From Methanobacteriota archaeon (GTDB lineage: Archaea > Thermoplasmatota > Thermoplasmata > UBA10834), in NCBI GenBank assembly GCA_011391345.1, contig JAABQR010000137.1, positions 1 through 7,811 of the forward strand: 7,811 nucleotides of DNA. Direction: 5' to 3'. Under the pieces are notes generated by a model. That model worked only from the letters and a program-made list of their open reading frames with translations. It was not told the DNA's origin and did no database searches. The position numbers and the translations under genes were made by a program. Of this stretch, positions 1-5,943 are shown in pieces. Positions within the stretch are counted from its first letter, which is position 1; each line of letters opens with the position of its first letter.

Positions 1-1038
1 TATGTTGCCGCGGACAACTCCCTCGAGAATTATTGGGACTCGACGACCCTTCCATTCCTGAAGGCTGTTCCGGCCAGCGACCAGGTGAACTTGGTTGCTC
101 TCCTGGACATGAAGTCGACATCCACGATCGAGGTAGTGAAGGTCTCTGGGACGACCGTGACCACGGTGGAAACCTATGGCGAGATGGACACCGGGAGTCC
201 GGCCACCCTCACGTGGTGGATTGACCGCGCCACGACCCTCTGGCCGTCCACGTATTTCGCGCTCATGCTATGGGACCACGGCTTCGGCTGGCATTACATA
301 TGCTCGGACGACACGTCCGCGAGCTCCCTGGACATGCCGGAACTGCAGAGCGCGATCGCGAACGCGGGCAATGTGATCAACGTCCTCGAACTCGATGCGT
401 GCAACATGGCGATGGTCGAGGTGGCGTACCAGGTGTCGCTGACGAACCTCGTGCAGTACATGGTCGCATCCGAGGAATACATGGCCGGAGATGGCCTCCC
501 GCTGACCGATGCCCTGACGCCGCTCGTGAACAACCCGTCGATGCTGCCCAGGGACCTGTCAATGGTGATGGTGGACGCATACGGAGCCTACTACACCAAC
601 TCCAACGGTGGCAGGATGACGCTCTCGTCCATCGATCTGGAGCAGTTGAGGACGACGATCGGCACGTTCACGACATGGTCGGAGAGGATGTCATACCTGC
701 TGCCCACGTACAAGCCCTACTATGCTGCAGCGGTCAAGGCGACGCACTACATGACAGCGATACCGAGCATGCTCGATCTCTACGATCTCGGGTACCATCT
801 GCTGGGCACAAAGGGAGTGACCGACACCTTGCTCAGGACTGCGACCGCGAACATGCAGTCGTCACTGCTATCGTACATCGTCGATTCCTGGGGAGGACCG
901 AAGATGCTAGACTGCAGGGGCATATCGTTCTACTGGGCGACCTACAACGACTGGTACTATGACGAAGTCGCTTACAGACAGACTGCCTTCGCAGCTGACA
1001 CCGGATGGGACGACTTCCTCGAAGCGTACAATGTGTAG
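1..1038 (+). CDS. Clostripain-family (C11) cysteine peptidase, 5' end off the window
   Basis: The reading frame is open from base 1, so the start and any signal peptide lie upstream; 345 codons are visible before the TAG. The fragment opens with YVAADNSLENYW, the N-terminal strand typical of C11 peptidases (YxAADNxLE). The catalytic pair is recognisable: His at fragment residue 93 in LWDHGFGW and Cys at residue 134 in ELDACNMA, with an acidic residue before each, as in the clan CD fold. The end (GISFYWATYNDWYY, then DTGWDDFLEAYNV) is also typical of the family. Known members are usually secreted and cleave after basic residues; a role in extracellular protein breakdown is inferred here, and it would fit the aryl-pyruvate oxidoreductase further along. 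An ATG at base 85 is internal and not the true start, because homology extends before it. The family call is firm; substrate and location are not shown. Confidence 0.9.
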   Translation, partial: YVAADNSLENYWDSTTLPFLKAVPASDQVNLVALLDMKSTSTIEVVKVSGTTVTTVETYGEMDTGSPATLTWWIDRATTLWPSTYFALMLWDHGFGWHYICSDDTSASSLDMPELQSAIANAGNVINVLELDACNMAMVEVAYQVSLTNLVQYMVASEEYMAGDGLPLTDALTPLVNNPSMLPRDLSMVMVDAYGAYYTNSNGGRMTLSSIDLEQLRTTIGTFTTWSERMSYLLPTYKPYYAAAVKATHYMTAIPSMLDLYDLGYHLLGTKGVTDTLLRTATANMQSSLLSYIVDSWGGPKMLDCRGISFYWATYNDWYYDEVAYRQTAFAADTGWDDFLEAYNV

Positions 1039-1060
1039 CGGTGAAACCTCAGGAGAGCCT

Positions 1061-1087
1061 GAGAGGGGGGGCGGTCGGCCCCCTCTC
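1061..1087 (+). terminator. Hairpin after the C11 peptidase gene
   Basis: A perfect 9-base-pair stem (GAGAGGGGG at 1061-1069 with CCCCCTCTC at 1079-1087) encloses a 9-base loop, starting 22 bases after the peptidase stop. It is followed by a moderately T-rich stretch (CATTCATTTCTAT). A transcription end or 3' stabilising structure is the simplest reading; archaeal termination does not strictly need hairpins, so the function is inferred. Confidence 0.55.
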
Positions 1088-1116
1088 CATTCATTTCTAT
1101 CCCGTAAGATCTGTCC

Positions 1117-1150
1117 GTGCCCCGGCCTTGGGGCACCCTCTGTATGAGGG
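1117..1150. terminator. Two small hairpins between convergent transcripts
   Basis: GTGCCCC (1117-1123) pairs with GGGGCAC (1130-1136) around a 6-base loop, and CCCTC (1136-1140) pairs with GAGGG (1146-1150) around a 5-base loop. The two share base 1136, so they may be alternative folds. They lie just past the 3' end of the leftward tRNA-Arg and past the hairpin of the rightward peptidase gene, a position that suits transcript separation. Neither has a long T tract, so the terminator role is a guess. Confidence 0.35.
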
Positions 1151-1158
1151 AATCGGAG

Positions 1159-1232
1159 CGGGCCCGGTGGGATTTGAACCCACGTCGTCGGCTTCGAAGG
1201 CCAAAAGGATATCCTAGCTACCCCACGGGCCC
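1159..1232 (-). tRNA. tRNA-Arg (anticodon UCG)
   Basis: Read on the minus strand, a 74-base cloverleaf forms. The acceptor stem GGGCCCG pairs with CGGGCCC and is followed by discriminator G. The D arm has GGGT-type pairing. The anticodon stem TTGGC/GCCGA holds loop CTTCGAA with anticodon TCG. The T arm GTGGG-TTCAAAT-CCCAC is perfect. No intron is seen and CCA is not encoded, as is common in archaea. It reads CGA codons, plus other CGN codons by wobble. Confidence 0.96.
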
Positions 1233-1254
1233 GTTGGCGTCGTCATTGGCCTGG

Positions 1255-1264
1255 CATATAATAG
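1255..1264 (-). promoter_or_regulatory. TATA box of tRNA-Arg
   Basis: On the minus strand the sequence CTATTATATG lies 23-32 bases before the tRNA 5' end, the spacing expected for an archaeal TATA box serving a transcript that starts at or a few bases before the mature tRNA end. It is the only strongly AT-rich patch in this gap. Confidence 0.65.
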
Positions 1265-1298
1265 CCTTTGGTGAGTCTGCGGGCAGGGAAATCGCGGG

Positions 1299-1409
1299 TC
1301 AGTGCTGCCGATGACTCAGGACCCGGATAAGGAAGTATACTATGAGGAACAGCAGGAGCGCGAGGCCTAGGTAGCCCAGCGTGTCCTCCACAACGAACCC
1401 CGACATCAT
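1299..1409 (-). CDS. Small single-pass membrane protein, 36 residues
   Basis: A minus-strand frame begins with two adjacent ATG codons (1407-1409 and 1404-1406) and ends at TGA (1299-1301), giving 36 residues. A short acidic N-terminus (MMSGFVVEDT) is followed by an unbroken hydrophobic helix of about 20 residues (LGYLGLALLLFLIVYFLIRV) and a basic tail (LSHRQH). Under the positive-inside rule the tail would be cytoplasmic. No Shine-Dalgarno sequence is visible. A weak AT-rich patch on the minus strand (CGTTATTGAC, 1429-1438) could serve a leaderless start, or the gene could be read through from leuD, whose stop lies 56 bases upstream. I do not recognise the family. A chance frame would seldom place charge and hydrophobicity so neatly, but at this length coding status is a prediction. 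Confidence 0.55.
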   Translation of the reverse strand: MMSGFVVEDTLGYLGLALLLFLIVYFLIRVLSHRQH

Positions 1410-1465
1410 GACATGAAAGGCTGTGTTGCGTCAATAACGTTACCGCGAACGATTGCGCACGGCGC

Positions 1466-1972
1466 TCACTTGTCCTGCTCTTCCCCGAACCTTTTCTTCA
1501 GGTGTGGCACGAGCCCACCGCTGTCCAGTATCTTCCTCGCATGGTGCGGTATCTCCTTCAACCGTGCCGTCCTCGCCCCATCCAACGATGAGAGCGTGTG
1601 CCCAATCAGGTCCAGCGACACCTTGTCGCCGTCAGAAAACGCTTCGTTGGCGTCATCCGACTCGAACACATGAAAGCCCAGGTTGATCGAGTTCCGGTAG
1701 AATATCCTGGCGTATGATCTCGCAACAATGGCAGCCACGCCAGAGCGCTTTAGCGCCATCACCGCCTGCTCCCTGCTGGACCCACAGCCGAAATTCCTGC
1801 CTGCGACGATGATGTCCTCTGGAGCGACCTCCTTCGCGAACGATTCGCTGAGGCCCTCCATCGCATGCTCTGCCAGGTGTGCTTCGTCGTACTTGCTGAG
1901 GTATCTTCCCGGGATGATGAGGTCCGTGTTCACATCGTCCCCGAACTTCCACACCCGCCCGCTAGAGGTCAA
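1466..1972 (-). CDS. leuD: 3-isopropylmalate dehydratase/homoaconitase-type small subunit
   Basis: The 168-residue product is the swivel-domain subunit that pairs with LeuC to interconvert 2- and 3-isopropylmalate in leucine synthesis, or related 2-hydroxy acids. It has the family landmarks GRVWKFGDDVNTDLIIPGRY at residues 5-24 and GRNFGCGSSREQA at 58-70, then SYARIFYRNSINLG, and it is the usual length for archaeal LeuD. The start is a TTG inside the end of leuC: it sits 8 bases after the Shine-Dalgarno-like AGGGGGTG and puts GRVWKFG near the N-terminus as in relatives. The GTG seven codons in would remove this conserved lead. It overlaps leuC by 11 bases, so the two are co-transcribed and probably coupled in translation. 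The substrate loop reads YLSK (residues 24-27), which to my recollection matches neither the YLVY-like loop of methanogen isopropylmalate isomerase nor the YLRT loop of homoaconitase. The substrate is therefore not settled. Confidence 0.92.
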   Translation of the reverse strand: MTSSGRVWKFGDDVNTDLIIPGRYLSKYDEAHLAEHAMEGLSESFAKEVAPEDIIVAGRNFGCGSSREQAVMALKRSGVAAIVARSYARIFYRNSINLGFHVFESDDANEAFSDGDKVSLDLIGHTLSSLDGARTARLKEIPHHARKILDSGGLVPHLKKRFGEEQDK

Positions 1973-3233
1973 CCGTGAGCCACCCCCTCGGGTCCGTGAT
2001 CTTGCCCACTATGGCGCTCGCCGCTACCGTCGCCGGGCTCGCGATGTATATCTCCGAATCTGGAGAGCCCATCCTGCCCTTGAAGTTCCTATTTCCCGAT
2101 GAGATGCAGACCTCGCCGGGTCCGAGGACTCCGCTGTGGGCGCCCAGACACGGCCCGCATCCTGGAGGCAGGATCGTCCCGCCCGCTGCGACGATGGTCT
2201 GGATGACGCCCATGTCCATCGCGGTCATGAGCACGTTCCTCGACGCGGGTGCGACCAGGAGTCTCACTCCTGGGGCCACCTTGTTCCCCTTCAGGACCCA
2301 CGATGCAGCTATCAGGTCTTCCAAGCGCCCGTTCGTGCACGTGCCTATGAATGCCTGGTCCACCCTGATGCCCTCGAGCTTGTCAACGGGGCGCGCGGCC
2401 TCGACCTTGTCGGGCCCTGAGACCATCGGTGGGATACGCTCCACGTCCAGATCCATGGATTCGCAGTATTGCGCATCAGGGTCGGACTTGCACGTGTGGC
2501 CCATCGGACCGCAGTGTTCCGGGGACCATGTCGAGAACGTGGAATCTGCCGGTGCTATCGCGGCCTTCGCCCCCAGCTCGGTCGCCATGTTGCAGAGCAC
2601 CATCCTACCGGATATGGAGATATCGAACAGGAAGATCCCGTCGAACTCGATGCACTTGTACTCGGCCCGCGAAGGGCCCATCTTGGCCGCGAGGTGAAGG
2701 GAAACGTCCTTGGGGAACACGGCCTTCTCGAGATGCCCCCTCATGTGGATGCGGATCGTCTCAGGGACCTTGAGCCACAGATAACCCGTGGCCCATATCC
2801 CGGCCATCTCCGTCGCACCGATCCCGGTGGCGAACGCTCCAACGGCGCCAGCGGTGCTCGTGTGGGAGTCCGTGCCGACCACCAGCTGTCCGGGCTTCGC
2901 AAGGTGCTCCTCGACGAGCAGCTGGTGGCAGATGCCTTCGCCCACGTCGAAGAAGTGCTTGATCCCCAGGTCGCGCACGAGCTTCCTTATGTGGATGTGC
3001 GCGGCGGCGGTCTCCACGGTGTTGGACGGCGTCCTGTGGTCCAGGACGACCGCGATGCGGTCCGGGTCGTACGGCTTCTTCACGCCCAGCTCGTGGAAGG
3101 CCTTGCTCACCAGGTAGGTGTTCTCGTGGGACATAAGGAGGTCGGGATACGCCTCAACGATCTCCCCCGCACGGACCTCGGATGTGCCCGCCGCTCTTCC
3201 GATTATCTTCTCAGATACCGTCCTTCCGGTCAA
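1962..3233 (-). CDS. leuC: 3-isopropylmalate dehydratase/homoaconitase-type large subunit
   Basis: The 423-residue product is the catalytic [4Fe-4S] subunit of the aconitase-family enzyme formed with the adjacent LeuD. Family marks in order: LDHRTPSNT (64-72), FFDVGEGICHQ (94-104), VGTDSHTSTAGAVGAFATGI (119-138), the cluster ligand Cys299 in IGTCTNGR, Cys359 and Cys362 in PPGCGPCLGAHSG, and GNRNFKGRMGS near 380-390. Length matches archaeal LeuC (about 420). The start is a TTG about 25 bases after a TATA box; the next in-frame ATG (residue 34) would cut conserved sequence, and upstream the frame reaches a stop with no other start. The likely job is leucine biosynthesis, though homoaconitase or methylmalate-type relatives share these motifs and no leuA or leuB is in view to decide. 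Three extra cysteines (241, 248, 257) lie close together in a region not known to bind the cluster. Confidence 0.93.
   Translation of the reverse strand: MTGRTVSEKIIGRAAGTSEVRAGEIVEAYPDLLMSHENTYLVSKAFHELGVKKPYDPDRIAVVLDHRTPSNTVETAAAHIHIRKLVRDLGIKHFFDVGEGICHQLLVEEHLAKPGQLVVGTDSHTSTAGAVGAFATGIGATEMAGIWATGYLWLKVPETIRIHMRGHLEKAVFPKDVSLHLAAKMGPSRAEYKCIEFDGIFLFDISISGRMVLCNMATELGAKAAIAPADSTFSTWSPEHCGPMGHTCKSDPDAQYCESMDLDVERIPPMVSGPDKVEAARPVDKLEGIRVDQAFIGTCTNGRLEDLIAASWVLKGNKVAPGVRLLVAPASRNVLMTAMDMGVIQTIVAAGGTILPPGCGPCLGAHSGVLGPGEVCISSGNRNFKGRMGSPDSEIYIASPATVAASAIVGKITDPRGWLTVDL
1981..1988 (-). promoter_or_regulatory. Ribosome binding site of leuD
   Basis: On the minus strand AGGGGGTG lies 8 bases before the TTG start of leuD, one base away from the archaeal consensus AGGAGGTG. 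It is embedded in the last codons of leuC and is the reason for choosing TTG at 1970-1972 as the start. Confidence 0.7.
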
Positions 3234-3252
3234 CGATACACGAACAGCGCTT

Positions 3253-3263
3253 GGATATATTAA
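3253..3263 (-). promoter_or_regulatory. Promoter (TATA box) of leuCD
   Basis: On the minus strand TTAATATATCC is centred about 25 bases before the TTG start of leuC, preceded by purine-rich GGAAATCATAG that could act as a BRE. The spacing puts transcription start at or within a few bases of the start codon, so the message is leaderless or nearly so; no Shine-Dalgarno sequence lies between. Confidence 0.65.
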
Positions 3264-3279
3264 CTATGATTTCCGGACA

Positions 3280-3289
3280 GTCAGCTGAC
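3280..3289. promoter_or_regulatory. Palindrome in the leuC-iorA divergent promoter region
   Basis: GTCAGCTGAC is a perfect 10-base palindrome, 17-27 bases upstream of the leuC TATA box and about 70 bases upstream of the iorA TATA region. The position suits an activator or repressor site on leuCD, but no regulator is identified and a single short palindrome can arise by chance. Confidence 0.3.
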
Positions 3290-3354
3290 CTTCGCGCAAG
3301 CTCCGACGAATCCGTTGGTAGGTCGGATCAGCGCGGGTCATTTGTCGCTAGGTG

Positions 3355-3368
3355 GGAAAGTTATTTCC
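3355..3368 (+). promoter_or_regulatory. Promoter region of iorAB with inverted repeat
   Basis: The AT-rich core AAAGTTATTTCC is the best TATA candidate for iorA, centred about 30 bases before the ATG at 3393. It is itself an inverted repeat, GGAAA-GTTA-TTTCC. A protein bound here would block TBP/TFB binding. The TATA match is imperfect, so both readings are tentative. Confidence 0.45.
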
Positions 3369-3392
3369 TCTGCGGACCGGTTTCGTGCCCCT

Positions 3393-5237
3393 ATGAGCGG
3401 GATACTGGAGGCTGAACCCGGTGACACAGTGCTTCTCATGGGCAACGAGGCAATAGTCAGAGGCGCCCTCGAGGCGCGTCTGTCGGTCGCCACCACCTAT
3501 CCTGGCACCCCAGCATCTGAGATCGGGGACACGCTCGCGAAGGTCGCCGAGAAGGCGGGCATATACTTCGAGTATTCCACCAACGAGAAGGTCGCGACGG
3601 AGGTAGCGATAGGTGCGGCCGCGTCCGGCCTCCGCGCCATGGTGAGCATGAAACACGTCGGAGTCAACGTGGCGTCCGACCCCCTCATGACATTTGCATA
3701 TACCGGTACAAGGGGTGGATTCGTCCTTGTGACGGCGGACGACCCTTCCTGCCACTCGAGTCAGAACGAGCAGGACAACAGATTCTACGCACTCTTCGGA
3801 GGATTCCCCCTCTTCGAACCAGCATCACCGCAGGAATGCTACGACATGATCAAGAAGGCCTTCGATGTCTCAGAGGAGCTCGGCCAGCCAGTGATACTGC
3901 GCACGACCACGCGCGTGGCGCATGTCCGCGGCCCTGTGACTGTCGGAGAGATCTCCATCGGGCCGAAGAAGAAGGAGTTCGTGAAGGAACCGGCCAGGTT
4001 CGTGACCGTCCCGGCGGTCGCCAGGGCGAGGCACCTGGTGCTCCTGGAACAGCTGTCGAAGGCCGAAAGGATGGCCGACGAGTCAGAGTTCAACACTATC
4101 ATCAGGATCGGGGACGGGGGGAGACAGGGAATAGTCACTTCTTCCGCACCCGCCAACTACACGATCGACGCCGCGAAGGACATGGGGCTGCATGTGGACA
4201 TCCTCAAGCTCGGCTTCTCCAACCCGGTACCGTCGAGGAAGATGCTCGACTTCCTCAGGACGCATGACAAAGTGGTCATCGTCGAGGAGCTCGAGCCGGT
4301 CCTGGAGACACAGGTCAGGAGCCTCGCCCAAAGGGAAGGCCTCGGGACCAAGGTGCTCGGGAAGATGGACGGATACATGCCGAGGGCATACGAATACGAC
4401 CAGGCCATAGTCACACATGGATTGGCGAGGGCGTTCTCGAAGGACCTGAATGAGGCCGGCAAGTGCGAGCCCCCGCATGACCTGCCCACCCGCCCACCGG
4501 TCCTGTGCGCAGGCTGCCCGCACAGCGCGACATACTACGCCGTCAACAAGGCCACGAACAAGAAAGCCCTGTTCGCGACAGACATCGGCTGCTACACCCT
4601 CGGGGTCGCGCCTCCGTACAGCACAGCCGACCTGCTCGTATGCATGGGCTCAAGCGTGGGCACTGCGGGAGGACTGGCCAAGGTCAACGACCTGCCCGTG
4701 ATAGCGTTCATCGGCGATTCCACATTCTTCCACTCCGGCATACCCGGACTCGTCAACGCAGTTCACCAGGGTCACAAGTTCCTCGTGATGATACTCGACA
4801 ATCGGACGACCGCGATGACGGGACACCAGCCGCATCCAGGCAGCGCGCGGGACCCGTGCAACCCCGGGGCTATATCCGTGTCGATCGAGGAGGTCGTGAA
4901 GGGCTGCGGCGTCAAGTGGCTCAAGGTCGTGGACCCCTACGATACATCCGCGATGATCGAGGCGGTCAAGGATGCGCTCACCCAAGATAGCGTGAGCGTC
5001 GTCATCGCCCGCAGGGAGTGCGCGCTCATAGCCAAGCGGGACGAGAAGGGCGCGATACTGAAGAAGCACTACATCGACCAGGAGGCCTGCAAGAAGTGCA
5101 GGACCTGCGTCACCAAGTTCCAGTGCCCCGCGATATCCAGCATAGACAAGCTCCAGACCATAGATGAGGTTCTGTGCGCCGGCTGCGGGGTCTGTGCCCA
5201 GGTGTGTCCGTACAAGGCAATCAAGGAGGCACCGTGA
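3393..5237 (+). CDS. iorA: Indolepyruvate:ferredoxin oxidoreductase, alpha subunit
   Basis: With IorB it converts aryl-2-oxo acids (indolepyruvate, phenylpyruvate) plus CoA to aryl-acetyl-CoA and CO2, reducing ferredoxin; the reaction is reversible. The 614-residue product has the family length and layout. An N-terminal thiamine-pyrophosphate enzyme domain shows MGNEAIVRGALEA (16-28), YPGTPASE (36-43) and a STNEKVATE segment with the expected activating Glu. A TPP/Mg-binding domain begins with GDS at 441-443 and runs to LDNRTTAMTG (468-477). A C-terminal ferredoxin-like tail has two clusters: Cys566, 569, 572, 578 before PAI and Cys595, 598, 601, 605 before PYKAI. The first cluster has five residues before its last Cys. 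I chose the ATG at 3393 rather than an upstream in-frame TTG (3315), because homology starts at about residue 10 and the promoter lies between them. The stop overlaps the iorB start (TGATG). The enzyme is oxygen-sensitive in known cases, implying an anaerobe. Confidence 0.95.
   Translation: MSGILEAEPGDTVLLMGNEAIVRGALEARLSVATTYPGTPASEIGDTLAKVAEKAGIYFEYSTNEKVATEVAIGAAASGLRAMVSMKHVGVNVASDPLMTFAYTGTRGGFVLVTADDPSCHSSQNEQDNRFYALFGGFPLFEPASPQECYDMIKKAFDVSEELGQPVILRTTTRVAHVRGPVTVGEISIGPKKKEFVKEPARFVTVPAVARARHLVLLEQLSKAERMADESEFNTIIRIGDGGRQGIVTSSAPANYTIDAAKDMGLHVDILKLGFSNPVPSRKMLDFLRTHDKVVIVEELEPVLETQVRSLAQREGLGTKVLGKMDGYMPRAYEYDQAIVTHGLARAFSKDLNEAGKCEPPHDLPTRPPVLCAGCPHSATYYAVNKATNKKALFATDIGCYTLGVAPPYSTADLLVCMGSSVGTAGGLAKVNDLPVIAFIGDSTFFHSGIPGLVNAVHQGHKFLVMILDNRTTAMTGHQPHPGSARDPCNPGAISVSIEEVVKGCGVKWLKVVDPYDTSAMIEAVKDALTQDSVSVVIARRECALIAKRDEKGAILKKHYIDQEACKKCRTCVTKFQCPAISSIDKLQTIDEVLCAGCGVCAQVCPYKAIKEAP
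5224..5229 (+). promoter_or_regulatory. Ribosome binding site of iorB
   Basis: AGGAGG lies 7 bases before the ATG at 5237, within the last codons of iorA. It supports this ATG over the upstream in-frame start at 5174, which would add a 21-residue extension overlapping the IorA ferredoxin tail. Confidence 0.8.
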
Positions 5238-5827
5238 TGGTCGACGTGTACCTCGTCGGGGTCGGAGGTCAGGGCATAATCACGGCATCCAAGATCATAG
5301 GCGACGCCGCGCTGCTGGCAGGCGAGAAGGTCATACTGAGTGAAACGCACGGGATGGCCCAGAGGGGCGGCTCAGTCGTGTGCACTGCCCGGATAGGGGA
5401 CAGGGCTGGACCTCTGATACCCGACAAGGCGGCGGATGTCATACTGTCACTCGAGCTGCTGGAGACGCTCAGAGCGGAATGCAAGGCATCGAAGGTGACG
5501 GTCGTCCTCAGCTCGACGGAGAGGATCGTGCCCCTTAGCGTGTCCACGCAGAAGATGAGGTATCCGTCACAGCAAGAGGTCGTCGACAAGATGTCTTCGG
5601 TTGCCAGGAGCGTCACGATGGTCGACGCTGCTGGCCTCGCGGGTCAAGCAGGCGCGCGGATGTCCTCGAACATCGTGATGGTCGGAGTCCTTGCGGGTTC
5701 CGGGGCGACAGGTCTGGGCAGGGACCGCTTTGAAGAGGCCGTCAAGGCCAACATACGGCGGAACGTGGACGAGAACCTCAGGGCGTTCGCGCTCGGATTC
5801 GACCAGGGGAAGAGGGCCAAGGCCTGA
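5237..5827 (+). CDS. iorB: Indolepyruvate:ferredoxin oxidoreductase, beta subunit
   Basis: The 196-residue product is the gamma-domain partner of IorA and completes the aryl-pyruvate oxidoreductase; in this enzyme family the domain helps bind CoA and form the interface. It opens with VYLVGVGGQGIITASKIIG (residues 4-22), followed by SETHGMAQRGGSVVCTARIG (about 35-54), both hallmarks of the POR/KOR/IOR gamma domain, and later SSNIVMVGVLAGSG. The ATG shares its A with the iorA stop and follows a good Shine-Dalgarno sequence, so expression is coupled to iorA. The length is normal for IorB. It carries no cysteine cluster, as expected, since the iron-sulfur centres are in IorA. The next gene is a tRNA, so the operon probably ends here. 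Confidence 0.95.
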   Translation: MVDVYLVGVGGQGIITASKIIGDAALLAGEKVILSETHGMAQRGGSVVCTARIGDRAGPLIPDKAADVILSLELLETLRAECKASKVTVVLSSTERIVPLSVSTQKMRYPSQQEVVDKMSSVARSVTMVDAAGLAGQAGARMSSNIVMVGVLAGSGATGLGRDRFEEAVKANIRRNVDENLRAFALGFDQGKRAKA

Positions 5828-5832
5828 GAATG

Positions 5833-5840
5833 TTTTATGT
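5833..5840 (+). promoter_or_regulatory. TATA box of tRNA-Val
   Basis: TTTTATGT lies 31-38 bases before the tRNA 5' end and just 5 bases after the iorB stop. The spacing suits a transcript starting several bases before the mature tRNA. Confidence 0.55.
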
Positions 5841-5870
5841 CAGGGTAGCACGTTGGCCGCATAGCCATCT

Positions 5871-5943
5871 GGGCCCATGGTCTAGCGGTTATGACAACGC
5901 CCTTACACGGCGTAGATCACCGGTTCAAATCCGGTTGGGCCCA
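5871..5943 (+). tRNA. tRNA-Val (anticodon UAC)
   Basis: A 73-base cloverleaf forms without mismatches in its main stems: acceptor GGGCCCA with TGGGCCC and discriminator A; D stem GTC/GAC; anticodon stem ACGCC/GGCGT around loop CTTACAC with anticodon TAC; T arm ACCGG-TTCAAAT-CCGGT. There is no intron and no encoded CCA. It reads GUA codons, and other GUN codons by wobble. Its 3' end is the exact boundary at which the RIO kinase remnant on the other strand begins. Confidence 0.97.

Noticed and set aside
270..962. A 230-codon open frame inside the C11 peptidase gene
   Set aside because: It overlaps the well-supported peptidase in another frame and its Arg- and Gly-rich composition is typical of a shadow frame.
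1005..1217. Plus-strand frame ending in VGFEPTSSASKAKRIS
   Set aside because: It is a translation across the antisense of tRNA-Arg and the terminator hairpin, not a gene.
2469..3263. A 264-codon open frame on the plus strand opposite leuC
   Set aside because: It is antisense to a strongly conserved LeuC, has no recognisable domain, and is rich in Arg, Gly and His in the pattern produced by shadow frames in high-GC DNA.
3315..3392. Upstream TTG start that would lengthen IorA by 26 residues
   Set aside because: The added residues contain the promoter region, show no family similarity, and the ATG at 3393 fits IorA homology.
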